The notes under the pieces: model-generated
Seen by the model: the letters and a program-made list of their open reading frames with translations, nothing else
Database searches by the model: none
Told to the model about the DNA's origin: nothing
In this document: positions 44,480-55,580 of the stretch, piece by piece
How the letters are laid out: every line of letters starts with the position of its first letter
Numbering within the stretch: the stretch's first letter is position 1
From: Hordeum vulgare subsp. vulgare
Lineage: Eukaryota > Streptophyta > Magnoliopsida > Poales > Poaceae
Reading direction: 5' to 3'
Length of the DNA stretch: 64,000 nt
Assembly (NCBI RefSeq): GCF_904849725.1
Contig: NC_058518.1
Span: forward strand, 15,024,147-15,088,146
Made by a program: the position numbers and the translations under genes

Positions 44480-45464
44480 TCCCGGAGCTACCGCTGTGTG
44501 CGCGCGCGTAGGGCCCTCCTCTCAGTGCCGGTGCCGGTGCCGGTGCCGATGCCAAAAAGAAAAGAAGCTCAAAAGCGTTGGTAAAGGTAGTCAGCAACGA
44601 GCTAGTCAGCTAGCCACCGCCGACCTTCACCACGCCACAACCTACAACTGAAAATTAAGCTAGAGAAGTCTTTTCGTTTGGCTCGGTGTCAAGAGCTCAG
44701 TGGCTCTACGTTTCTTATTTATTTTCCGTGTTTCTAATAAGTTGTCAACCCCGGGCCATGCTTGTGGGAAATAATGTCCTACTAGCAAAGCTCTTTCGTA
44801 ACGGATACTATACTTTTCTCGTAACACTCCTAGGACCAAATGCTTGTGATTTTCCTTTTCTATCCTGTACGAAAAAGATCGAATCCATTGTTAGAAAATT
44901 CACCGGAAGTATGAAATATCTCGAGCACAATAAAAATTACATCAAAGTCCACAGACCCTCGTACGACTGCTTCCGTCACTGGAATGAGCCACCGACGCAC
45001 CGTTGTTGCTGCTCCCGTACTGGAGCCAGCATGGACTTCTCAATGACATGTGGAAAAGTCTTCGTACAAGTGTCCCTAAGGACTGTCGATCTGAAGTGGG
45101 AGTCATCGCCGTTGAATTCTTGAATCGGTTCGAGGAACCTTACATATCTAGTCTCGTCGTTGCATACCCATCGACCAAGAGGGAAGCATATTGAAATGCA
45201 TTACTACATGAGATGAAAGCCATGGACGCTGGACGGGAACTGCTACATTTAATTAGATAACTCACCGATGGTGCCCGTTTTGACGATTTGAAGGGACCGA
45301 CCATATGCAAGTCGTCTAAAAAATATTGTAATTAATTCTTTGCCACTAGATCTTCATCCAACGGTCAAGTTTATGGGTAATGCATGCATCTTTTTCTACA
45401 CGTACCATGCAAGTCGAATGAAAGGAAGGATGCTATATTTATTGCTTCAGAAATTAAATATGTA
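44480..45464. repeat. Intergenic duplication, copy D; unrecognised ORFs
   Basis: 44500-44790 matches 46290-46600 and 51680-51855/52912-52990 (CAAAAGCGTTGG, CCGACCTTCACC, GTCAAGAGCTCAGTGG, TTGTCAAC then CCGGCCATGC). A (GTGCCG)4 microsatellite lies at 44525-44550. Downstream, frames 44686-45123 and 45003-45194 encode protein-like strings (AVEFLNRFEEPYISSLVVAY). They are not recognised and may be a gene remnant. Confidence 0.5.
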
Positions 45465-45624
45465 CTCCCTCCGTTCCTAAATATAAGTCTTTTAAGGGAT
45501 TTCACTAGTGGTCTACATACGGAGCAAAATGAGTGAATCTGTAAGTTATAATATGTCTATATACATCCGTATGTAGTCCACTAGTGAAATCTCTAGAAAG
45601 ACTTATATTTAGGAACGGAGGAAG
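45465..45624. mobile_element. Stowaway-type MITE
   Basis: CTCCCTCCGTTCCTAAATAT ... ATATTTAGGAACGGAGGAAG with TA flanks, 160 bp. The arms are nearly perfectly inverted (TTCACTAGTGG with CCACTAGTGAA). Confidence 0.95.
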
Positions 45625-45739
45625 TAAGAAATATTTCATTGGCTAGTAAAAGCTAGTGTCATTCACTTATAATTCACCTTAATAGATGAAATTGCATATT
45701 AGTGCCCTATAAATTGGAAAGAAGGGAGTATTTACTAAT

Positions 45740-46598
45740 TGGATTCATGCGATTAGCTGTCGCCAAACCGTTGCACCCACGTTAAAAAACCTACTAGTCA
45801 GTTTAGCTCAACTCTCCCAAGTAGTGCTAGCACCGATGAGAAGTACACTGGTGCTCTCGGGTCCCACCGCATCCTATATACAAAATTAATTTAGCAATTC
45901 GAAAAAAATCAAAAGAATCTTTTTTATGTCAAATATGGTCAAGTATTGCACTCGTATAAGAACATTCGCTGGGGGTGACTTTCATTGCATCCCGTATATG
46001 GAATAACTTTCATTATCTCATGGGTCAAAGAGACTCACATAAAAATGCTACTATATATATACAACTACCATTCATGTTTTACTGTTGTGAGGAATTTTTC
46101 TTTTCTGTCCTGAAGTAGTCTGGTATAGTTTGTTGGCCAAACTTTTTAGACACAAATACAAAATTTTAAAATATCAGATTTTAAAAAAGATCCAAACTTG
46201 TAAAGCATGCATGGCCCTTTCTCTCTTTGCATGTAAGTCGAGTCAGCATGCATGCCAACTCATTTTCTGAAGTAACGCGCTAGCTGAGAGTCGCTGCTGA
46301 GCAGTCAACCCTGCATTCCATTGCCAGCAATTTCACAAGCGGAGCAACGGCGGTACTGGTGCTGGTGCCAGTAAACAAACTAAAAAGCGTCGGCAAAGGT
46401 AGTCAAAACAAGCAGCCACGCACGTACGCATCGCCGACCTTCACCCTACCTCGAGAAAACTAAGCAAACAGGGGTCTTTTGGTTTGGTTCGGTGTCGAAA
46501 GCTCGGTGGCCGTAAGGTTTTCTTTTTCATTCTTCCAGTGGTTCTAACTTGTCAACACCGGCCATGCATGCTCGTCACAAATACCCTACTAGCAAAGT
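45740..46598. repeat. Intergenic duplication, copy E
   Basis: CGATTAGCTGTCGCCAAACC and GTTTAGCTCAACTC (45750-45815), GTCAGCATGCATGCCAACTC (46240), AAAAGCGTCGGCAAAGGTAG (46383) and GGTTCTAACTTGTCAACACC (46540) repeat landmarks of copies C/D and F in the same order. No gene. Confidence 0.7.
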
Positions 46599-46599
46599 A

Positions 46600-46950
46600 C
46601 TTTCTCCGTCTCAAAATTCTTGTCTTAAGTTTGTCTAGAAATAGATGTATCTAAATATTAAAATGTGACTAGATATATTCATATCTAGACAAACCTAAGA
46701 CAAGAATTTGACTAGATATATTCATATTAGACAAACCTAAGACAAGAATTTGACTAGATATATTCATATCTAGACAAACCTAAGATAGTAATTTTGGAAG
46801 GGAGGAATATAAATCTTTCTAAAGGTTTCACTAGTAAACCATACATGAATGTACATACACATATTTAAGAATATGAATATATTTATGTTACTTCGGATGT
46901 AGACTCCTAATGAAATCTCTTAAAAGATTTATATTTACGAACGGAGAAAG
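46600..46950. mobile_element. Two abutting Stowaway-like MITEs with internal triplication
   Basis: 46600-46805 starts TTTCTCCGTCTCAAAATTCT and contains GACTAGATATATTCATATCT with ACAAACCTAAGACAAG three times. 46806-46950 starts AATATAAATCTTTCTAAAGG and ends ATTTACGAACGGAGAAAG. TA lies at the outer flanks. The first arm was probably duplicated during replication of the hairpin. Confidence 0.75.
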
Positions 46951-48468
46951 TAGTAGCAAACACGACACTCTTGTACAGTAGGTCATACCTCATGTAAAAA
47001 GGTTATAGCCTTGTGTGTTTTCTGCATGTGAATGACTATGACAACGTTGGTGTGCTCTAATTATTATTGATATTTTGGAAGAGGTATGCTTCGGTACAAC
47101 CTCCTCCATAAAACGTATAAAGAAGAACATATACCCACCTTATATTGTACTCTACAGACCGCCGTACATATGCAATACGAGGTGGGTATACGTATGTTTG
47201 TCTGTAATGTATAATAATACACAATATAAGTGGGTATACGTTTTTCCTTCTATGTTTTGTTGAGAAGAGGGTGTATCAAAGCAAAAGTGATTTTGGAATT
47301 GAGAAGAGGGTGTATCAAAGCAAAAGTGATTTTGGAAGGATGATGTATTCTGATCTCAAATCCATCGATATCCAAGTTTACTTGGTTGCCCGGGAGGCCG
47401 TACGTGCACGCCAGTACTGTATTTTTTTAGAACGAAGGCTCAAGAAGAAGAGGCTAGTAGTACTAGCTCCCAATCTCCCATGCGCTAAGCGTGTACGTAC
47501 GTTAACAAAGGTACAAAAGTGAACCAGGCGAAAGCGCCTGACATGATTACCAAAGGATAACGATCCTTTCTAGATTCATTTTTTCTGTTTTACTTGCAAC
47601 TTGTACCGGTGGTCTTCTCTCAAAAGACAACGCACAACTTGCACGGGTGCACCTAGCTAGTCTCGTAACCTGTTTTTTTAGACAGTACAATAAGAGGTGG
47701 TCACATATGCATCCTTACACTCATTCATATAAACGCACACACACGTAAATAATATCCTTATGAGCTCCTGTGAGATACTGTGCCACCATTGCATCTTGAG
47801 ATTAACGAAATCATCATAGATGTCTTGCGCATCCTCCCACCGAACAAACATCGTCGGAAAGTCTGAAATAAATCCACACAAATGTGAGACTCCAGAACTT
47901 GAAACCCGGTGTGTTGGCCACGAGGAAGCTAACTTCGCTACTTAACACTGTTTTTACTACAGTAGTAACATGGTAACCTACATTTATGCTCACTCCTATG
48001 AACACATACACGGACCGTATCCATATTTGCATCTTTGAGATATTGGACCGCCACAATATTTTGAAAATAATGGAGTTGCCATAAAGTCCAAAAAATAACC
48101 CAGGAAAACGCAGACATCAGTGTTAAGTCTAAGACTTAAACTCTAGTGTGTTGATTCCACCATACGAAACTTGACCATCTCATCCGTCACATTTGAGCCA
48201 TATCACGTCCGTATTACCGGAAGTGGCGGTAGTTGATCCAGATCCCGTTCTCAGTGTGCGATGACTTGACGACGATGCTTCGAATTTTTTTACTAGGGTT
48301 CTGAGAAGGGCAAATGTAAAGTTCATTGGAAAGCTTGGGAGCGTTTGCAACAACCTAAGTGTAAGGGTGGACTAGGTTTCAACCGGACAGTCTTTGTGCC
48401 CGTCTTTTGAAGTCTTGTTATTATCCAAATGGTAAGATAGAAGATAATGTTTTCTCGAGCAATGCCTC
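46951..48468. other. Intergenic, duplication fragments and a small tandem repeat
   Basis: GAGAAGAGGGTGTATCAAAG with CAAAAGTGATTTTGGAA is repeated directly at 47262-47338 (39-bp unit). 47095-47240 has partial inverted similarity around GGTGGGTATACG. 47520-47690 and 48175-48250 match landmarks of copy B (GATTACCAAAGGATAACGAT; TTACCGGAAGTGGCGGTAG). No gene was accepted. Confidence 0.5.
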
Positions 48469-49195
48469 TTTTTTTAGAAAAGTACGAAGACCCCCGACTT
48501 CTGCATCTGGACGATGCATACAGTCATTTTATTAATTATTCACAAAGATCTTACAAAGTAGTACATCAGTAAGTCTGAAGCCACCATCTTGACAACATTT
48601 GTCGCTACTTCTATCCAATTGATGAAGGGGTGCCGATAGTTCGAGCCTAATACCAAACAGACCTCGCACCTAAGCCTAACATCTAAAATCGGAGGACCCG
48701 TCCAAGTCATATACCTGGTCTGGAGCACACACCAGTCTGACGCACTCTCAGAGGCCGCCGGCCCCGTCTACCACCGATCCATCCTCAAGAGAAGATACTG
48801 ATGCCACGACCTTGTCAGGTCTGCCATCAACGCCACCATGACACCAGATAGTGCCATCCTCCTACGTGAGTCTGTCCACACAGATCAAAAGGCGAGACTC
48901 CACTGCACCCCGATGTCGAGATCCATAGTCGTTGGTACGTAAGATGGAACACCGCTCCACCAAAGATGGTGTCCTCTGGTCCCTCGACCCATGCACACCT
49001 CCAAGACTGACGCCCCAAGGAGAAAACTACGCAAGAGCGCCACCGTCATCCGATCTACTGATCTAGGGTTTCTCCCGAAGGTGTCAGATAGAGGTTTGGA
49101 ACTTCTCCACGGCGATGTCTTCAAGAAGAGAGAAACACATAATAGTGCCGCTATCGCCGGCCTTGGCATCTAGCTGAGCGCAAGGTTTTCGCTCA
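48469..49195 (-). mobile_element. LINE-like retroposon, inverted copy
   Basis: Begins on the plus strand with TTTTTTTAGAAAAGTACGAA and GACCCCCGACTTCTGCATCT, the inverse of the 3' end seen at 41195-41226. Further inside are the inverses of AATAAAATGA and GATGTTAGGCTTAGGTG. It was therefore inserted in the opposite orientation, with poly(A) at 48469-48475. No coding domain was recognised; it may be a non-autonomous member that relies on another LINE. Confidence 0.65.
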
Positions 49196-49239
49196 GATCT
49201 ATTCGAAGATCCTCTATCAAGTCAGTTGGACTGCTATAT

Positions 49240-50640
49240 GTCACTTGCTGAAAAAGGGTTGATATGGAGGGTGGGTAATGGACAAAGTATTTGGGTGTAG
49301 AGAGACAATTGGAGTCCTAGATCATTTTCTTACAAGCTAGTTTCTTCGCAAGGGAGATGTAGGATTCGTTTCGTTGCAGAGTTCTTGAATACAAATGGTT
49401 CCTGGAATGTTCAGGTTCTATAGACCTACTTTTTACCCTGTGATGTCGTGGAAATACTTAAAATCCAAGCTTCGCCGCGACTTGAGGATGATATATTGGC
49501 TAGGGGACCGGGTATACATGGTTGTTTCTTAGTCAAAAGTGCATATAACTTTGCGCTGAAGCTTGTTGCTGGAGAAACAGATGGTGCATCGAGTTCATTA
49601 CCTGATGGTAGTAGGAAAGTATGGAATCTTATTTGGTCTTATGATGTGCCCCCCACAGTGTGTAATTTTGCATGCGATGTGCGACCAATTCCCTGCCTAC
49701 ATGGGAAAACAGACATAAACGAGGGTTGGAAACTTCAGCTACATGCCCAATATTTAATAAAGGTATAGAAGACAATTTTCATCAGTTTTGCATGTGTCCG
49801 AGAGCTGTAGAACTATGGTGTACAATGTCAGAAGTATGGCGCATGTCTGATCTAAAATCCATTACACATTAAGGTAAGGAATGGCTGCTGAATACTCTTG
49901 ATTCTCTCCTTCAAGTTGAACGTTACATGCTGCTGATGACAATGTGGAGGTGCTGGCATATTACAAATTAATTAGTGCATAACAAAGATCCGCCCCTGGT
50001 TGATGTGTCGAAGAGATTCTTATGCAGTTACTTTAATTCGTTGTTGTGCATCACACATGAACCCTTTGATGATCCATGCACAGGTAAGTCAGCGACAGCC
50101 CCCGTACGTACATACTCTTTCCAAGCCACTTAAAATTAAGTCTCCTGTTGTGCCCTTGAGATGGTATCTTCCATTGCAAGGATGGTCTGTGAATTACGAC
50201 TGTTCTTTCTCTCCGGATGATAGAACTAGGTCGGGAACGATCATTTTCTCTTCGTGCAGGCAACTTTTCTCTTGCCGGGACGCATTGGAAGCGAGAAACT
50301 TGATGCGTGTATGAAAGGACTCTCTCTAGCCTTGTCACACATGGATTTGCCAGCCGCAATTGAAATGGATTCTTCAGTAGCAGTAAAGATGATTCAAGCC
50401 ACCAGCGACGTTGATAGATCAATGTACTCTTCCTTGTTGAAGAAGATAAAGTATCTTTTGAGTCTTCGAAGAACTAGTATTACTCACATTAGTCGGTCTC
50501 AAAATAAAGTTAATAATTCTTTGGTGAAATTTGCACGTTTAGAAGGTAGGACTATGACCGGGTCAGGACCACCTGAAGCTATTGAGCTGAACAACATTGA
50601 TTGTAATTTTCTGTGATGCGAGTAATACAAGTTTTACTCG
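49240..50640 (+). pseudogene. LINE remnant: zinc-binding reverse-transcriptase tail and RNase H
   Basis: Interrupted frames run from a zf-RVT-like region (GIHGCFLVKSAYNFALKL, KVWNLIWSYDVPPTVCNFAC, NFHQFCMCPRAVELW) into an RNase H-like domain (WSVNYDCSF, AIEMDSSVAVKMIQ, RSQNKVNNSLVKFAR) ending GPPEAIELNNIDCNFL near 50616. This is the usual C-terminal order of plant L1-type LINEs. Several stops and frameshifts are present, and the endonuclease and most of the reverse transcriptase are missing, as in 5'-truncated copies. No clear poly(A) tail is visible. Confidence 0.75.
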
Positions 50641-51855
50641 GAAAAAAAGCTAAATATTTATTCAAATATATACGAGAGTGTATTGCTATTGTATTAGGGG
50701 ACGGCTATGTAGGTTGTACTGGTACGGTTAACAAATTTATCACGGAGCACGTCGCTGCTAAGCTACTAGCCAATGCAAGTAGGCAGTGCATGACGCACCA
50801 AGTGACATATACTTATGCAGCCAGGCGATTAGCTTTCGCCGAGCCACTAATTAGTCAGAGTTTAGCTCAACTCACTGATCTTTGTATGTATGCCACGGTG
50901 GCTGCACTGGAAGTTGAGTCAGCAGTTCAGCACGCCACCTCCTTTCCAATTTTCTTTTATCTGTAAGACTGATCATAATGAGAATAACATAAATAATAAC
51001 ATAGATGTTACATAAAATAAAATAATGAGAAGAGAGTCAAGTAGAGTAACATAATACGTTATCATAACAGCATCTACGGTAGGACTGACCAAATTTAACG
51101 TCCCAAATGTCCGCGGACATGTGTCCACTTTAACTCCCTACTTTTTCGTTCATGCAGCCATATCCTTATTTTTTTACCTTATATGTCCGGTCAAATGCAT
51201 GTAACTAATGTAGAAGGAGAGAGAGAGAAAAGAAATAATAAAAAAAGAAGAAAAAAAATGCTCTGTGATGGGTCCAATCCTATGTGACGGATGTAGGACC
51301 ATTGACCAGACATGTCAGGCATTTCTTATACTCATCTCATATATAAGATGAATATGAGGGTTGTCAGACAATCCGGACATTTAAGGAGGTTTTGAGGGGT
51401 CCGATTGGTTCAGCTTTTTTCCTTCTTCCTCCAATCCGGTTAGTGGTCTCTGCGTCCGTCCTCCTAATATGAGAGGTCCGACTGTAGAAGCTCTAACATA
51501 GCGTTTTCTAATGCAAAATGACACTACAAAGCAATAAACGAAGACATATATGTTACTACATCTATAAGGTCATTTGAGGTGTGTGGGTGGGGATAGATGC
51601 TCTAACCCTTCCAAGATGGACTGCCGACCAGTCAACGCTCTGCATGCCTACGTGTGCATGTGACACGGCCGGGAGTGAATGCATATAGTTCACGTACGCG
51701 TAGGGCCCCTAGGCTCTGTTGCCAGAAAAGAAACTCAAAAGCGTTGAGTCGATAACAACCCAAGGCACCACCGATCGACCTCCACAACACCTCCAGAAAA
51801 CTAAGCAATACTATCGGCAGCGTGTTCCGTGTCAAGAGCTCAGTGGTTCTAATAA
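50641..51855. repeat. Intergenic duplication, copy F
   Basis: GTGTATTGCTATTGTATTAG, GCATGACGCACCAAGTGACA, GCGATTAGCTTTCGCCGAGC, TTTAGCTCAACTCACTGATC and GTATGTATGCCACGGTGGC follow the order of copies B-E. An inserted piece (about 51066-51497) with related ends, AGCATCTACGGTAGGAC and the inverse of AGAGCTTCTACAGTCGGACC, looks like a non-autonomous DNA transposon. Confidence 0.65.
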
Positions 51856-52911
51856 GGACGTCTCCAACACCAAACTAAAGATATCCTCAAGCATCCGTCC
51901 GCAGATAGGAAAACTAGTGTGAGAATATGGATGCGCGAGCCGGCATTCCAACACTATCTGCATGCATTTGGAATTATCTATAAATAGCATGCAAATAAGT
52001 CTAGTATAATATAGTATGAATTCAACGAGATTAATCGGATGTTCAATAAGCTTTTCATGAACGGTTCATGCCGGCCCACACATATTGCCCCCTTCAGCTT
52101 CATCCAACACTGTATGTACGTTAATGACCGTCCCTTTATCCTTTGGTACATCATGGCATCACGTACGGGCTACACAATGTGTAGAGCAATATTAAGTGAA
52201 TGAATGGTTCAATCAATAAGTTGAGCAAGAAAAAGCAAAACTTACGATCTCCATCGCTGCTGCTCCCAATTTTCATCTTGCCTCTAGCTGAGCAATTGCA
52301 TCATAAAACTTGGTGATGGTGGTCTGGATGGTGTATCACTCGTACGGTAACGACTTCAGATTGCATTGTTGGATGATGTGCATGTCGTAGGACGTACTGT
52401 ATTTTTGCACATGACACAAAACATGCGCGTGTTGCCAAAAGATCTCATTTCTACTTTGGCCTACGATTTGTGCGGACACGACCAATCATGCATCACACAA
52501 TAATTCATCCTCTATGGTTGAGTATCGTGCCATTTTTTGTAGTCTAAAAAATGACACGTAGTTCGAAAATAGGTTCATTAGCATTTGACCGAATATATAC
52601 TTGGCGTGGCGTCGAGCACGGATGTTGTTGGCAGGGGCGGATATACATGGCTACGGATGTGTCCTTGGTGGACGGCACCATTGCAAAAGGCGAACGGGCA
52701 CGTCAGTGCGAGTTGCGGATGTCCGGACTCCGCATATCCCCCCTCCCCCCCCCCACTCCCCCTCGCCCCACTTTGTTTGCAATTTGTGGAAAAAAATTGT
52801 GTGCACACCGGTCGACGGACCGATACAGGACCCTGTTAGATGTCCAAATACGTCTGAACCATATGATCCGGATGTATGCAAGTGATTTGAAAGTCGGTGT
52901 TGGAGATGTCC
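51856..52911 (-). mobile_element. PIF/Harbinger-type element, TAA target duplication
   Basis: GGACGTCTCCAACACC at 51856 and GGTGTTGGAGATGTCC ending at 52911 are inverted repeats. TAA flanks both sides (51853-51855 and 52912-52914). On the minus strand near 52300-52230 a frame reads DAIAQLEARMKIGSSSDGDR, like the C-terminus of the NAM-associated/Myb-like protein of Harbinger elements. No complete gene is left. The flanking sequence rejoins into the duplication unit (compare 44686-44765), which gives an empty-site control. Confidence 0.85.
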
Positions 52912-53095
52912 TAAGCATTTTTCGTATCTTTTCTGCATGTGGTTCTATAAGTTATAACTTCTCAACTCCGGCCATGCTGGAGACAAATCATATTGTCAAA
53001 CGAACGATCGAATTATTACCTTGGCAAAGTCGGTTAAGTGCACAAGTAAGTACAAACAAAACGGGCCTCTACAACTTACCCTTTCGCTTCTCCTC
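52912..53095. repeat. Intergenic duplication, copy F resumed
   Basis: GCATGTGGTTCTATAAGTTA ... CTCAACTCCGGCCATGC matches 44725-44765 and 46525-46570. It is the last trace of the unit before the phosphatase gene region. Confidence 0.7.
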
Positions 53096-53760
53096 CGAAT
53101 AACATACATCTAGGGTTTCTGTCTCCCGACGGCGACCTCGTCGTCTGCTTCATCTCATGTGGTCTTAGGACCATGGGGCGTGGTAGATCCCAGCCATTGT
53201 CGATGGGTGGGTTCTGTTTTTATATGTTTCTTCAAATTTTGTTTGTTAGGGTTTATGTCATGTTCGAGAAGACAAGACGATGGCGGCTTCTTGAACATGG
53301 AATAAGGTTTTCTTCGCCTAGCCCCTGTCCCGATGGTGCGTCTAGCATCGTCAGGGAGCGTGTAAAGGTGTATCTTCGAGGGTTCTCGCATTATTCGATC
53401 CGTGGTTGTGTTTGGTGGATCCACTCGGATTCATTCTTCATTTACCTATGTCAATGTGTCTTCTGATTAGTTTCTTCTGATCTACGCACCACTTAATCAG
53501 TGATGGTTGTTGCTTTGTGCGTTGGTTCTATGAAACCTTATCACGATGAATTTTTGACTATCTACTACAACAAATATTACCCGACTCTGATGAGGATGGA
53601 ATGAGGACGACGACGCGCCTTCAGCTCACTTCTGTGTTTATAGTCATCGCTAGATAAATTGTTGATCTGAATGTAATTTTTATTATTCAGAAGTTTGTTG
53701 TACTGTCGTGATTGATAGTGAGTAGATAAGTTTTCCCTTCAAAAACAGAAGGTACAAACA
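53096..53760 (+). mobile_element. Retroposon-like sequence, probable LINE/SINE 3' end
   Basis: Begins ATCTAGGGTTTCTGTCTCCC and ends TGAATGTAATTTTTATTATT ... GATAAGTTTTCCCTTCAAAAAC. This 3' architecture is common to Triticeae retroposons. The two small frames (53173-53466 and its reverse) have no recognised domain. No target duplication was found. Confidence 0.4.
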
Positions 53761-54060
53761 AAAGGAACATTTCAAACGTCATAAGTAATGCATTATCGTA
53801 AAAAAAAAATGGTTTCCAGATTTTCTACAAGTCCTTATTGATCTTTTTTTTTATTCGGGACGGTCACAGTCGTCGGCGTTTCCTCGTCTACATCGACAAA
53901 TTTCTGTCCGCTATTTTGTCAAATCTCCCGGGTTTAAACATTTTTTGCTCCGCCAAGACGACCTCGAGCTATGCTCCACGGCCGGTGGATACATTATGCT
54001 AAAAGAAAGTTCAGAAGATTTTTTACTACCGTGATATTGACCATGCAAAGTAGATATGGT
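53761..54060. other. Intergenic, nothing recognised
   Basis: No gene, MITE or repeat end was identified. Confidence 0.5.
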
Positions 54061-55166
54061 CAGAGCAGCTACAAACGCAACTTGTAAGCTCAAACGTTAG
54101 TGGATGCGTCCGTGCGTGTTTGCGGACACTGACTAGTCATTTCTTATGCATTGTACAACCGGACATTTTGAATTAAAAACCTTAAATCCCTATTATTACA
54201 TGCAACGTAAATCTAATATTAAGCGGAGCTCGTGCGGCTCCACCGTATCCATGTCCGACGGCCGGCTGCGCCCTCGCAGTGTCAGTCTGGTCGTCGGCAA
54301 GGTAGAGTATGGCATGTTACACTAGCCGGCTCACGGGAGTCGAGCTCCCGCCGACTCCCATGCCCTACCCTTCCTCGTCGAAGCCCATGACATGTACGGT
54401 GCCGGTGAATGTTACGTCGATGATGGATATTTCATCGAAGGAGACAATTTCGACCACGATCGATACGGTTGCGGCGCCCGCACCCGTGCATTATACGTGG
54501 CGTCTGAGTGTGCGACTCCGCCTCTCCAACGTCAACCGCCGCTAGGGCCTCTGCCGCCTCCCGTGCCCGCTGCCTCGCACGACAGGCACGCCGCGCCATG
54601 TTACCGCCCGAGGACACCCAAGGTGCATCCTCGGCGCGCCAACGGAGGGGTTGTGCGTCCGCCACGACGTTCGGACGCCAGACGGACCGCGCCGCCTCCG
54701 GTGAGGCCGTCCCACTGGATTCCAGGTGTTGCGAGTCCCCGCGCTGCCGAAGGGCAGCCGCCTCCCGAGAGCTGTGGAGTGCAAGCCGGGCAGCCATCTC
54801 CTTCTTGGGGCCGCGTGGGATGAGCTCGTGGTCGACGGATCTGGAGGTGAAGGACTTGGATCTGCTGTTCGCCATGCCGGAGAAGGCCGAAGATCGTCGG
54901 AGGTGAGCTTCAGTGGCGGACGGGAGTGAAGGGGAGTAGGATGAAGTGGCTAAGGTTTGGTCCGGTGAGCGGATGGGGACAAATATATATGGGGTCGATG
55001 CTCCGCCTAATATTTGCCCTGGATACCAAGGGTGTCGCTCAGTCCAAACATTTGAGGCCTGTTTGAGATGTCCGGCCGGGTCAGCTTTTCATTACCGATC
55101 AGTGTCCAGGTGGCCTGCCCCGTCCGTTTAAGACGGATTTGAGGGGTCCGGCTATAGATGCCCTCG
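54061..55166 (-). mobile_element. Non-autonomous DNA-transposon-like repeat
   Basis: The right side ends with GAGGGGTCCGGCTATAGATGC near 55163, whose inverse GCATCTATAGCCGGAC is related to the ends of the repeat at 51066-51497. The left limit is vague (around 54061-54110, TTGCGGACAC). The GC-rich interior encodes the minus-strand ORF listed next. The family and its target duplication could not be settled. Confidence 0.45.
54432..54875 (-). CDS. Transposon-borne ORF of unknown function, 147 aa
   Basis: Open from ATG 54875 to 54432, beginning MANSRSKSFTSRSVDHELIP and containing KKEMAARLALHSSREAAAL and an Arg/Ala-rich helix (RRACRARQRAREAAEALAAV). It is basic and low in complexity with no known domain. 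GC content is high and several other frames stay open, so chance is possible. The preference for this frame comes from its position at the 5' end of the repeat and from recalled similar ORFs in other Triticeae repeats, which were not checked. Confidence 0.35.
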   Translation of the reverse strand: MANSRSKSFTSRSVDHELIPRGPKKEMAARLALHSSREAAALRQRGDSQHLESSGTASPEAARSVWRPNVVADAQPLRWRAEDAPWVSSGGNMARRACRARQRAREAAEALAAVDVGEAESHTQTPRIMHGCGRRNRIDRGRNCLLR

Positions 55167-55242
55167 AGGAGACAAGGAGGTAAAGACAAAATGAATAATT
55201 CAGAGATTGTATTTCTTCTTGGAACGATTTTCCTTTTTTTTC

Positions 55243-55295
55243 TACTCTCTCCGTAAACTAATTATCTAAACGCTCTTATATTAGTGTACAGTACA
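55243..55295. mobile_element. Half of a Stowaway-type MITE
   Basis: CTCTCTCCGTAAACTAATTA followed by AACGCTCTTATATTAGTGTA. The right arm is missing. It lies about 110 bp upstream of the TATA box of the phosphatase gene. Confidence 0.65.
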
Positions 55296-55401
55296 AAGAA
55301 ACACCTGAGTTGTCAAAATATTGTTGTCCCACAAGCAGAGACGCTGCAGGGCGCGACGACCAGCGGTTTTCAACCCGGTGGCCCACATGGCAGCGCGCAC
55401 C

Positions 55402-55407
55402 TATAAA
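55402..55407 (+). promoter_or_regulatory. TATA box of the inositol phosphatase gene
   Basis: TATAAA within CACCTATAAATGCAGAGC, the usual plant core promoter context. Transcription should start about 30 bp downstream, near 55432-55440. The leader then runs to a GT donor at 55581; a 5' UTR intron (55581-56343, ending TTTACAG) separates it from the start codon exon. Confidence 0.7.
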
Positions 55408-55580
55408 TGCAGAGCAGGCAGCGGCACCACCACCAGCCCCATGCTTCTTCCTCCTCCCGGCGGTTCCGTTATTTTATACCCAGCAAACCGCCCACCTCTC
55501 CCTCTCCCTCGCCCGCGCGCCGCACGTCAACTCCATTCCCTTCCTTCCCCTCCCGCCGCAGATTGCTCCACCAAGTCAAG

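Noticed and set aside
52551..53102. 183-codon plus-strand ORF
   Set aside because: Crosses the right end of the Harbinger element and mixes element with flank, so it cannot be a conserved gene.
54392..54906. Plus-strand ORFs of 132-143 codons
   Set aside because: GC-rich region with several open frames; the opposite-strand frame looks more protein-like.
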